A stretch of DNA of 5,755 nucleotides from an uncultured Collinsella sp. (GTDB lineage Bacteria > Actinomycetota > Coriobacteriia > Coriobacteriales > Coriobacteriaceae), in assembly GCA_900547025.1 (NCBI GenBank), contig UREZ01000102.1, forward strand, positions 1 through 5,755, written 5' to 3'. The notes beneath the pieces are model-generated. The model saw only the letters and a list, made by a program, of their open reading frames with translations. It was not told the origin of the DNA and made no database searches. This document shows positions 1-5,169 of the stretch, in pieces (within the stretch, counting starts at the first letter, position 1; every line of letters begins with the position of its first letter). The translations under genes were made by a program, and so were the position numbers.

Positions 1-1838
1 CCCGCTACGGCGCCCTGGGCACCATGGCCGTGGGCGAGGGCGGCGGCGAGCTGGCAAAGCAGCTGCTGCGTGACACCTACGATGTTGCCTATCCCGGCGT
101 TGTCGCCATCTACCTCACGGGCGCCCCGCGCCCCGGCGTCGGCCCGCACGATGTGGCGCTCGCCATCATCCGTGCCGTCTTTGCCAAGGGTTACGTTAAG
201 AACAAGGTCATGGAGTTTGTGGGCCCCGGCATCGCGAGCATGACGACCGACTACCGCAACGGCGTCGACGTTATGACCACCGAGACCACCTGCCTGTCGA
301 GCATCTGGGCCACCGACGAGGACACGCACGCGTTTTTGACCATGCACGGTCGCGGCGAGGACTACCGTGAGCTCAAGCCCGCCGATGTCGCCTACTACGA
401 CGGCTGCGTCGAGGTCGATCTGTCGAGCATCAAGCCCATGATCGCGCTGCCGTTCCATCCTTCCAACGGCTTTGAGATCGACGAGCTCAACGAGAACCTC
501 GAGGACATCCTGCACGAGGTGGAGCTCGAGGCCGCCAAGATCGGCGAGGGCAAGACGCACTTTAGCCTGCTCGACAAGATCGTCGACGGCAAGCTGCACG
601 TGCAGCAGGGCGTTATCGCCGGCTGTTCGGGCGGCAACTACGACTCCGTGGTCCAGGCTGCCCGCGTGCTCAAGGGCGCCAACACCGGCTGCGGCGAGTT
701 TTCGCTGTCGGTCTATCCCACGAGCCAGCCCGTGGCGCTCGAGCTTACACGCCGCGGCTATATCTACGACCTCATGGAGGCTGGCGCGATCGTGCGCACG
801 GCGTTCTGCGGTCCGTGCTTCGGTGCCGGCGACACGCCTGCCAACAACGGCCTTTCGATCCGCCACACCACGCGCAATTTCCCCAACCGCGAGGGTTCAA
901 AGCCAGGTAATGGCCAGCTGAGCGCCGTGGCCCTGATGGACGCCCGCTCCATTGCGGCGACGGCTGCCAACGGCGGCGTCCTGACGCCGGCGACCGACCT
1001 GCCCGAGGAGACTTGGGACGAGGCCTGCGAGTACACCTTTGACGACGCGCCGTACAAAAAGCGCGTGTACTGGGGCTTTGGCAAGGCGGAGCCTGCCGAC
1101 GAGCTGGTCGAGGGTCCCAACATCAAGCCGTGGCCCGCGATGGAGCCTCTCGGCGACGACATCCTGCTCAAGGTGTGCTCCAAGATCATGGACCCGGTCA
1201 CCACAACCGACGAGCTCATTCCCTCGGGCGAGACGAGCTCCTTCCGCTCCAACCCGTTGGGCCTAGCCGAGTTTACGCTCAGCCGTCGCGACCCTGTCTA
1301 CGTGGGTCGCTCCAAGGAGGTCGACGCCGTGGAGAAGCGCCGTGTTGCCGGTGAGGCCGCGGGAGATCTGGCCGCGCTTGATGCCGAGCTTGCCAGTGTG
1401 TTTGAGGCGCTGGCCGGCGCGGGTGTCGCGGCAGATGCCAAAGCTACCGAGTACGGCTCTATGCTCTACGCCAAGAAGCCCGGCGACGGTTCCGCCCGCG
1501 AGCAGGCCGCGAGCTGCCAGCGCGTGATCGGCGGCCTGGCCAACATCGTTCACGAGTACGCCACCAAGCGCTATCGCTCTAACGTGATGAACTGGGGCAT
1601 GGTGCCCTTCCAGATGGAGGCCGAGCCCAACTTTGAGGTGGGCGACTACGTCTTCGTGCCGGGTATCCGCGCCGCGCTCGACGGCGATCTGCAGAACATC
1701 GCTGCCTACGTGGTGCGTGTCGACGGCGCGGTCGAGCAGATTGAGCTCTACATCGCCGACATGACGGCCGAGGAGCGCGCCATCGTCAAGGCCGGCTGCC
1801 TGATCAACTACAACAAGTTCAAGGCCGCTGCCGAGTAA
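1..1838 (+). CDS. Aconitase-superfamily hydratase, 5'-truncated by the window
   Basis: The reading frame is open from base 3 (reads RYGALGTMAVGEGG) to the TAA at 1836-1838, 611 codons. The ATG at 24 is internal. Related one-chain hydratases of the E. coli YbhJ type are about 750 residues, so roughly 140-150 N-terminal residues lie outside. Counting from the internal Met at 24, the [4Fe-4S] cysteines are Cys201 (GCSGGNYDS) and the CGPC pair Cys262/Cys265, spaced much as in mitochondrial aconitase. Arg284 and Arg289 (RNFPNR) match the aconitase substrate-binding arginine pair. The C-terminal swivel domain carries GSAREQ at 489-494, equivalent to the aconitase GSSREH active-site loop, then MNWGMVPFQ. 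All cluster and key active-site elements visible here are intact, so a cytoplasmic Fe-S dehydratase acting on a hydroxy-acid is expected. Whether the substrate is citrate or another acid cannot be read from the sequence. Codon use is strongly GC-rich. Confidence 0.93.
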   Translation, partial: RYGALGTMAVGEGGGELAKQLLRDTYDVAYPGVVAIYLTGAPRPGVGPHDVALAIIRAVFAKGYVKNKVMEFVGPGIASMTTDYRNGVDVMTTETTCLSSIWATDEDTHAFLTMHGRGEDYRELKPADVAYYDGCVEVDLSSIKPMIALPFHPSNGFEIDELNENLEDILHEVELEAAKIGEGKTHFSLLDKIVDGKLHVQQGVIAGCSGGNYDSVVQAARVLKGANTGCGEFSLSVYPTSQPVALELTRRGYIYDLMEAGAIVRTAFCGPCFGAGDTPANNGLSIRHTTRNFPNREGSKPGNGQLSAVALMDARSIAATAANGGVLTPATDLPEETWDEACEYTFDDAPYKKRVYWGFGKAEPADELVEGPNIKPWPAMEPLGDDILLKVCSKIMDPVTTTDELIPSGETSSFRSNPLGLAEFTLSRRDPVYVGRSKEVDAVEKRRVAGEAAGDLAALDAELASVFEALAGAGVAADAKATEYGSMLYAKKPGDGSAREQAASCQRVIGGLANIVHEYATKRYRSNVMNWGMVPFQMEAEPNFEVGDYVFVPGIRAALDGDLQNIAAYVVRVDGAVEQIELYIADMTAEERAIVKAGCLINYNKFKAAAE

Positions 1839-1844
1839 CGCACA

Positions 1845-1932
1845 TACTTGTCCGCCCCGGTTATACCTTTCCCTGCCGCTCACGCGCTTCGCGAGGGTCG
1901 CGTCAGAGAAAGGTATAACCGGGGCTACTTGT
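1845..1932. repeat. Long perfect inverted repeat flanked by 7-bp direct repeats
   Basis: The arms 1854-1871 (GCCCCGGTTATACCTTTC) and 1908-1925 are perfect 18-bp reverse complements with a 36-nt interior. The interior can itself fold around CGCG-CTT-CGCG near 1884-1894. TACTTGT occurs just outside on both sides, at 1845-1851 and 1926-1932. The layout (direct repeat, inverted repeat, loop, inverted repeat, direct repeat) is that of a very small non-autonomous insertion. It begins 15 bases after the hydratase stop, so it may also act as a terminator or 3'-end stabiliser, but no T-run follows the stem. Confidence 0.6.
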
Positions 1933-2025
1933 TAAGTGCTGCTCGTTGGGTCTTGAGGGCGCTAAAATCGAGGTTGCAACTCTCCTCTATGGGGGGGTGC
2001 GCCTTTGTTCATATGCTATCTAGAA

Positions 2026-2054
2026 TTGACAGTATGAAGTTGGCGCTTTAAAGT
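2026..2054 (+). promoter_or_regulatory. Sigma-70-type promoter of gene A
   Basis: A perfect -35 hexamer TTGACA (2026-2031) is followed by a 17-base spacer and TAAAGT (2049-2054, four of six -10 consensus bases). Initiation would be near 2061, about 27 bases before the ATG at 2088. The 1926-2025 stretch upstream shows only a run of seven G (1991-1997) and no gene. Confidence 0.6.
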
Positions 2055-2077
2055 GAGCTCAAAACACTCTCGTTTGT

Positions 2078-2081
2078 GGAG
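2078..2081 (+). promoter_or_regulatory. Ribosome binding site that sets the start of gene A
   Basis: GGAG lies six bases before the ATG at 2088. An in-frame GTG at 2076 would overlap this site and has no GA-rich sequence at the proper distance, so ATG 2088 is preferred. Confidence 0.6.
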
Positions 2082-2087
2082 TTGAAG

Positions 2088-2777
2088 ATGAAGCGTTGCA
2101 CTTCTGTTTTGTTGCTGTTGGTGGCTTGCGTCGTCGCTGCTGCGGGCGTGGTCCTATTTGGCTCGCTTATCTTCTATGGGCCGAGTGGGGTTGAGCAGAC
2201 GGTTGAGATGGCGTCCCTTGTTGCATCGATGCCCGGGCAAATGATTTCGGACGTTACAAAGCCCGATGAGATAACGCTCGATATCGAGGAAACGCCGGGC
2301 ATTCTAAGCATAAGCAACTACCCCATGATTGAACTTGGCTCGTCTCGCTATACCAAGGACGAGAAGTTGTCCCGACAGGCGCTGGACTTGCTAAACGGGC
2401 GTTCGTTCAAACGCTGGGACGGTTGGGATGCCTATGAGCGCCGACGTGGTTCTGTGAACGGTGGCTACTATACAACGCTGAAGTTGTATTCATCTGATGG
2501 CAAACTGATGCGCACCGTTAACTACAATCCGGAATACGCAAAAGCCGGAGGTGGGGACGGCGTCTATATCCAAGATGGCGGCGTGACCTACATTCTTGAA
2601 GGCGACCAGCAGCAGGTGATCGATTTTTTGGATCGTTGCGTGATGGACGCGTACGACCAGACCTGCCTGCCCGACCCGCAGGCTGCACGCGATGGTGGGT
2701 CTGCTCGTACATGGCTATTCGAGGATGAGATGCCCTGGAACGCCGAATCGGGAAGCACGGGCTCGTCAAAAGAGTAG
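2088..2777 (+). CDS. Gene A: membrane-anchored protein of unknown function, paralogue of gene B
   Basis: 229 residues from ATG 2088; an alternative GTG at 2076 adds four. I do not recognise the family. Residues 1-3 are MKR, followed by a hydrophobic stretch of about 5-30, then a polar domain of about 195 residues predicted outside the membrane. LVAC at 11-14 resembles a lipobox, but the hydrophobic run continues about 16 residues past the cysteine, so an uncleaved anchor is more likely. Blocks shared with gene B are ISNYP, RYT, FKRW (107-110), GVYI/GIYI before a DG, EGDQ, and Cys184-x8-Cys193 followed by LPD; the two cysteines could form a disulfide. The tail is Ser/Gly/Glu-rich (NAESGSTGSSKE). 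Residues 204-229 are identical to the end of gene B, although the upstream parts are only moderately similar. The gene has its own promoter, a terminator-like hairpin nine bases after its stop, and faces gene C. Codon use is less GC-biased than in the flanking hydratase. Confidence 0.85.
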   Translation: MKRCTSVLLLLVACVVAAAGVVLFGSLIFYGPSGVEQTVEMASLVASMPGQMISDVTKPDEITLDIEETPGILSISNYPMIELGSSRYTKDEKLSRQALDLLNGRSFKRWDGWDAYERRRGSVNGGYYTTLKLYSSDGKLMRTVNYNPEYAKAGGGDGVYIQDGGVTYILEGDQQQVIDFLDRCVMDAYDQTCLPDPQAARDGGSARTWLFEDEMPWNAESGSTGSSKE

Positions 2778-3042
2778 AGAACGCGACCACCACAAAGGTG
2801 CCCCTTTGCGGTGGTTTTCAGTCTGTCTCGATCTGTAACATCTGGGCCGTTAAAAGTGGGCTTGGTGTTGCAGATTTAGATTATCGATTCGGGTGTCTTC
2901 TGTTTATCTCGATCTGTAACAGGTGGACCCTTATTTGCCGAGTAGTTGTTACAGATTTAGACAAACGGGCGCTGCCGATCATTTCATCTCGATCTGTAAC
3001 ATCTGGACCCAAAAACGGCCGCTAGATGTTACAGATCGAGAC
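2658..3042. repeat. Long direct repeat, copy 1 (tail of gene A, terminator hairpin, hairpin array)
   Basis: This block matches 4608-4992 at a constant offset of 1950. By eye there are four differences: three between 2658 and 2694, and one at 3020 (C versus T). Bases 2695-3019 are identical. Similarity falls abruptly at the left, inside the coding sequence, and stops at 3042 on the right, where the terminal inverted repeat of the hairpin array ends. The sharp edges inside diverged paralogues indicate recent gene conversion or duplication. Confidence 0.95.
2786..2818 (+). terminator. Intrinsic terminator-like hairpin of gene A
   Basis: The stem ACCACCACAAAGG (2786-2798) pairs with CCTTTGCGGTGGT (2803-2815) over 13 positions with one A-C mismatch and a four-base loop. 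It runs straight into TTTT (2815-2818). The arms are those of the hairpins at 3066-3096 and 3933-3965, but the loop is shortened from nine bases to four. Confidence 0.65.
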
Positions 3043-3045
3043 AGA
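2822..3045. repeat. Array of three 55-nt hairpins with long terminal inverted repeats, copy 1
   Basis: Three units occupy 2826-2880, 2907-2961 and 2987-3041. Each is exactly 55 nt, starts TCTCGATCTGTAACA and ends in its reverse complement or a near match (TGTTGCAGATTTAGA, TGTTACAGATTTAGA, TGTTACAGATCGAGA). Unit 3 is a perfect 18-bp stem; units 1 and 2 have one mismatch and G-T pairs. Spacers are 26 and 25 nt, giving a period of about 80 bp. The loops of units 2 and 3 share TGGACCC; unit 1 has TGGGCCG there. The outer ends, 2822-2843 and 3024-3045, form a perfect 22-bp inverted repeat, so the array as a whole looks like one bounded element. No convincing coding sequence lies inside it. Confidence 0.88.
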
Positions 3046-3056
3046 TGAGCGCCGGA

Positions 3057-3109
3057 GTCGAAAATCACCACAAAGGTGCCTGTCCCCTTTGTGGTGGTGG
3101 GGGGCGGGC
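3057..3109. repeat. REP-like hairpin, copy 1, also a candidate terminator for gene C
   Basis: CACCACAAAGG (3066-3076) pairs perfectly with CCTTTGTGGTG (3086-3096) around the loop TGCCTGTCC. The surrounding 53 bases match 3925-3977 with five differences by eye, including a shared GTCGAAA on the left and a G-rich right flank. Read on the minus strand, downstream of gene C, the stem is followed by ATTTTCG, so it could end transcription of gene C. The minus-strand loop reads GGACAGGCA. Bases 3110-3152, between this repeat and the gene C stop, show nothing I recognise. Confidence 0.75.
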
Positions 3110-3152
3110 TCGATGTTATTGTGATCGCTGGGCAGCATTTTAATGAATGTCT

Positions 3153-3821
3153 CTACAGGATTTCATCTGGGGTGGCGGGTTTGGTTGTTTTGGGGATGCC
3201 GAGTTTGGACGACGCGAAATCGTCAACATTGTCCTTAATTCCGTCTTTGGTGTAGACGGTGACCATATAGGTGCTGTGTCCGAATTCGCTCTTGTCGCGT
3301 GTTGCCCAGGCCTGCCAGTAGGCGGCCCCACTTCGCCCTTCGATTTTTCCGACACGGCGGAGTTCTGTTCGCTTTAATTTCTGGTTGCTATAGATGGTTC
3401 GACCGTCCTCCTCGGTGAGCCCGCACTGTCCAAGCATCTTGTCGAGGACTTGGTTCATGTGGCGCTCATCGGTGTTTGGGGCGTAGTCGTAGGCGAGGGT
3501 GATGGAGTCGAGTGGCTGGTCGTCGATCAGATAGTTTAGCGCCTGAGGTTCAAGGCAGAAATGGGGGGAGCATCCGTCGATCTGACCGAGCAGTGGCAAC
3601 TTTGACTGCCAAAATCCGGTGGGAATTCTATCTTCGTAAAACACGCCGCGGCAGATAAAGGAGAGCGAGGTGGCACGCGAGCCGGCGTCGACCATCCCGC
3701 ACAAATCGAAGGGCGAGGCGATACCGAGAGAAAAGGGCGTGATGACGATAAGGAAGAGCATCACGATGGGTACGGCGAGAATGGCGATGACGTTGCGACC
3801 GGTGGAATGAGACGGCTTCAT
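3153..3821 (-). CDS. Gene C: single-pass membrane protein of unknown function
   Basis: 222 residues from the ATG at 3821, ending in TAG at 3155-3153. An in-frame ATG at 3839 adds six residues, but GGGGAG at 3832-3827 lies five bases before the 3821 start, which is therefore preferred. The N-terminus MKPSHSTGRN is followed by one hydrophobic segment at about 11-35, then a polar domain of about 185 residues predicted outside the membrane. Five cysteines (41, 57, 84, 89, 133) include a C-SPHF-C pair at 84-89; they could form disulfides. I do not recognise the family. I see no convincing alignment with genes A and B beyond the shared architecture and size. The gene is convergent with A, divergent from B, and bracketed by the two copies of the 53-bp hairpin repeat. 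This could mean it was acquired or moved separately. It is intact. Confidence 0.82.
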   Translation of the reverse strand: MKPSHSTGRNVIAILAVPIVMLFLIVITPFSLGIASPFDLCGMVDAGSRATSLSFICRGVFYEDRIPTGFWQSKLPLLGQIDGCSPHFCLEPQALNYLIDDQPLDSITLAYDYAPNTDERHMNQVLDKMLGQCGLTEEDGRTIYSNQKLKRTELRRVGKIEGRSGAAYWQAWATRDKSEFGHSTYMVTVYTKDGIKDNVDDFASSKLGIPKTTKPATPDEIL

Positions 3822-3826
3822 ATGAT

Positions 3827-3832
3827 CTCCCC
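3827..3832 (-). promoter_or_regulatory. Ribosome binding site that sets the start of gene C
   Basis: On the minus strand GGGGAG is followed by five bases and then the ATG at 3821. It lies between the two candidate in-frame ATG codons, so it can serve only the downstream one. Confidence 0.65.
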
Positions 3833-3853
3833 GAAACAAAAAGCTGTTGAGGA

Positions 3854-3883
3854 TAGATAGAAATAGATAAATTCAGATAACAA
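3854..3883 (-). promoter_or_regulatory. Possible promoter of gene C in an AT-rich tract
   Basis: On the minus strand TTGTTA (3883-3878) could be a -35. The -10 is poor: CTATCT at 17 bases or TATCTA at 18. The tract 3850-3880 is AT-rich and repeats AGATA-like words several times, unlike the rest of the window. The position suits gene C but the exact elements are uncertain. Confidence 0.3.
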
Positions 3884-3924
3884 ATTAAGTTTAATCTCAT
3901 GGCGTGAGATGGTCGACCGTTAGC

Positions 3925-3977
3925 GTCGAAACCCACCACAAAGGTGCCTGTCTCCTTTGTGGTGGTGGGGAGCGAGC
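3925..3977. repeat. REP-like hairpin, copy 2, between the divergent genes C and B
   Basis: The stem CCACCACAAAGG (3933-3944) pairs perfectly with 3954-3965 around TGCCTGTCT. It is in the same orientation as copy 1 at 3057-3109. It sits between the promoter-like regions of the divergently transcribed genes C and B and could insulate one from the other. Confidence 0.75.
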
Positions 3978-3985
3978 GGCTTCTT

Positions 3986-4014
3986 TTGGTGATAGTGTTA
4001 GCTGACGGTATCAT
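3986..4014 (+). promoter_or_regulatory. Promoter of gene B
   Basis: TTGGTG (3986-3991), a 17-base spacer and TATCAT (4009-4014, five of six -10 consensus bases). Initiation would fall around 4021, leaving a leader of about 35 bases before the GTG at 4056 but almost none before the ATG at 4023. Confidence 0.5.
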
Positions 4015-4042
4015 TAGGGCAAATGACGCAGATCTGCATTGC

Positions 4043-4046
4043 GAGG
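4043..4046 (+). promoter_or_regulatory. Ribosome binding site that sets the start of gene B
   Basis: GAGG lies nine bases before the GTG at 4056. The alternative ATG at 4023 has only AGGG three bases upstream, which is too close. The GTG start also gives a compact N-terminus like that of gene A. Confidence 0.5.
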
Positions 4047-4055
4047 TGTTTTGCT

Positions 4056-4727
4056 GTGAGTCGCTCTGCCCGTATTGGATTGATTGCTCTGGCGCTTGCG
4101 ATCGCCGTGGTTGGTGTGGGCGTTGTCGGTATGGCATTTCTGCCTGCTGCGGTGACGGAGCCGGTGGTTAAGCCTGTGACTCAATCAGTCGAACTTCTGA
4201 CCGGCGACGAAAAACCCGAGACCATTACTGTTGATTTTGATGAGAAACCGGCAGCTCTGGGCATTAGCAATTATCCGCGCATTCAGCTTGGGGCCATGCG
4301 CTACACCATGGACGCGAGCCTAATCAGCAAAGCAACCGAGCTGCTCAAAGGCAAAACCTTTAAGCGTTGGTACGGATATGCGTCCTATCGGGCAAAAGCG
4401 AACGACATGGTTGGCGGATGCCACTCTTCCATCGAGCTGGATACCGCGAACGGCGCAAAGCTATGTGATGTCTCGTACGATCCGGGTTACGAGGGCAATG
4501 AGGGTCCGGGCATCTACATCATGGACGGCGATGTGGCCTATGTCATGGAGGGCGACCAGACCGAGCTCAACGAGTTTATGGGTCAGTGCATTCAGGATGC
4601 CTATGAACAGACCTGCTTGCCCGACCTGCAGGCTGCACGCGATAGTGGGTCTGCTCGTACATGGCTATTCGAGGATGAGATGCCCTGGAACGCCGAATCG
4701 GGAAGCACGGGCTCGTCAAAAGAGTAG
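4056..4727 (+). CDS. Gene B: membrane-anchored protein of unknown function, paralogue of gene A
   Basis: 223 residues from GTG 4056; an in-frame ATG at 4023 would add eleven. I do not recognise the family. The N-terminus MSRSAR is followed by a hydrophobic anchor at about 7-29 and a polar domain of about 190 residues expected outside the membrane. It aligns along its length with gene A: ISNYP, MRYT, FKRW, GIYIMDG, EGDQ, Cys178-x8-Cys187 and LPD. Before the shared tail the two proteins have diverged strongly, so the duplication of the gene is old. By contrast, the last 26 residues (198-223) and everything downstream to 4992 are the same as for gene A. A terminator-like hairpin follows nine bases after the stop. 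The conserved EGDQ and paired cysteines suggest selection on a folded extracytoplasmic domain, but its ligand or partner is unknown. Confidence 0.83.
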   Translation: MSRSARIGLIALALAIAVVGVGVVGMAFLPAAVTEPVVKPVTQSVELLTGDEKPETITVDFDEKPAALGISNYPRIQLGAMRYTMDASLISKATELLKGKTFKRWYGYASYRAKANDMVGGCHSSIELDTANGAKLCDVSYDPGYEGNEGPGIYIMDGDVAYVMEGDQTELNEFMGQCIQDAYEQTCLPDLQAARDSGSARTWLFEDEMPWNAESGSTGSSKE

Positions 4728-4735
4728 AGAACGCG

Positions 4736-4768
4736 ACCACCACAAAGGTGCCCCTTTGCGGTGGTTTT
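4736..4768 (+). terminator. Intrinsic terminator-like hairpin of gene B
   Basis: The sequence is identical to the hairpin after gene A: a 13-position stem with one mismatch and a four-base loop, ending in TTTT at 4765-4768. Confidence 0.65.
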
Positions 4769-4774
4769 CAGTCT

Positions 4775-4992
4775 GTCTCGATCTGTAACATCTGGGCCGT
4801 TAAAAGTGGGCTTGGTGTTGCAGATTTAGATTATCGATTCGGGTGTCTTCTGTTTATCTCGATCTGTAACAGGTGGACCCTTATTTGCCGAGTAGTTGTT
4901 ACAGATTTAGACAAACGGGCGCTGCCGATCATTTCATCTCGATCTGTAACATCTGGACCCAAAAACGGCTGCTAGATGTTACAGATCGAGAC
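4775..4992. repeat. Array of three 55-nt hairpins, copy 2
   Basis: Units at 4776-4830, 4857-4911 and 4937-4991 repeat the array after gene A, with one base change at 4970 in the loop of unit 3. The terminal inverted repeat is 19 bp here (4775-4793 and 4974-4992). Copy 1 continues pairing for three more bases because its right flank reads AGA where this copy has GGT. Confidence 0.88.
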
Positions 4993-5055
4993 GGTTGGTC
5001 GTCGGGGATGCAGTGGGTCGGCGTCTCAGTACCCTATCCTTCAATCACTCAGAAA

Positions 5056-5091
5056 ATCTTATATATAGAGACTTAGATTTATGTATAAGAT
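5056..5091 (+). promoter_or_regulatory. AT-rich promoter-like region with a dyad upstream of clpB
   Basis: ATCTTATA (5056-5063) and TATAAGAT (5084-5091) are perfect inverted repeats 20 bases apart; pairing extends to ten positions with one mismatch. TATAAG at 5084-5089 matches five of six -10 bases and TATATA occurs at 5060-5067, but no convincing -35 pairs with either. The dyad could be an operator overlapping the clpB promoter. I found neither a CIRCE (TTAGCACTC) nor a HAIR (CTTGAGT-N7-ACTCAAG) site. The stretch 4993-5050 shows nothing I recognise. Confidence 0.4.
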
Positions 5092-5130
5092 CGCGCAAAG
5101 CTGGCAACAATACTTCTCGAACAACGTGAA

Positions 5131-5164
5131 GCCGCCCCGTAGGGCGGCCACCCCAAGAGAGGTG
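5131..5164 (+). promoter_or_regulatory. Structured leader of clpB covering the ribosome binding site
   Basis: GCCGCCC (5131-5137) and GGGCGGC (5142-5148) form a perfect GC stem with a CGTA loop. Directly adjoining it, CACC (5149-5152) can pair with GGTG (5161-5164), enclosing AGAGG of the ribosome binding site five bases before the ATG at 5170. The first stem is strong; the second is only four pairs and may form only weakly. Confidence 0.4.
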
Positions 5165-5169
5165 ATTCC

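Larger units (their letters stand above)
4608..4992. repeat. Long direct repeat, copy 2 (tail of gene B, terminator hairpin, hairpin array)
   Basis: This is the second copy of 2658-3042 with four differences by eye; 4645-4969 is identical to 2695-3019. It ends at 4992, on the last base of the 19-bp terminal inverted repeat of the array. The flanking sequence from 4993 is unrelated to that after copy 1. Confidence 0.95.

Noticed and set aside
1263..1883. 206-codon minus-strand frame opposite the hydratase
   Set aside because: Typical antisense shadow of a GC-rich gene; the plus strand encodes intact catalytic motifs over the same bases.
1848..2051. 67-codon plus-strand frame after the hydratase
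   Set aside because: It runs through the inverted repeat and over the promoter of gene A, with no ribosome binding site or recognisable protein features.
2121..2132. Lipobox (LVAC) making gene A a lipoprotein
   Set aside because: The cysteine is at position 14 and the hydrophobic stretch continues about 16 residues beyond it, which fits a membrane anchor better.
2798..3025. 75-codon plus-strand frame across the hairpin array (also at 4748-4975)
   Set aside because: It translates the repeat units (recurring SICN), starts inside the terminator hairpin, and its apparent conservation comes from the DNA duplication.
2826..3041. CRISPR array
   Set aside because: The repeated parts are paired arms of hairpins, there are only three units, the two spacers are identical in both array copies, and no cas gene is present.
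4378..4788. 136-codon plus-strand frame overlapping gene B
   Set aside because: Out-of-frame shadow of gene B running through its terminator; gene B itself is supported by its paralogue.
4993..5169. CIRCE or HAIR heat-shock operator upstream of clpB
   Set aside because: ACTCAGA at 5047-5053 resembles one HAIR half, but the partner half is absent at the required spacing; nothing resembles CIRCE.
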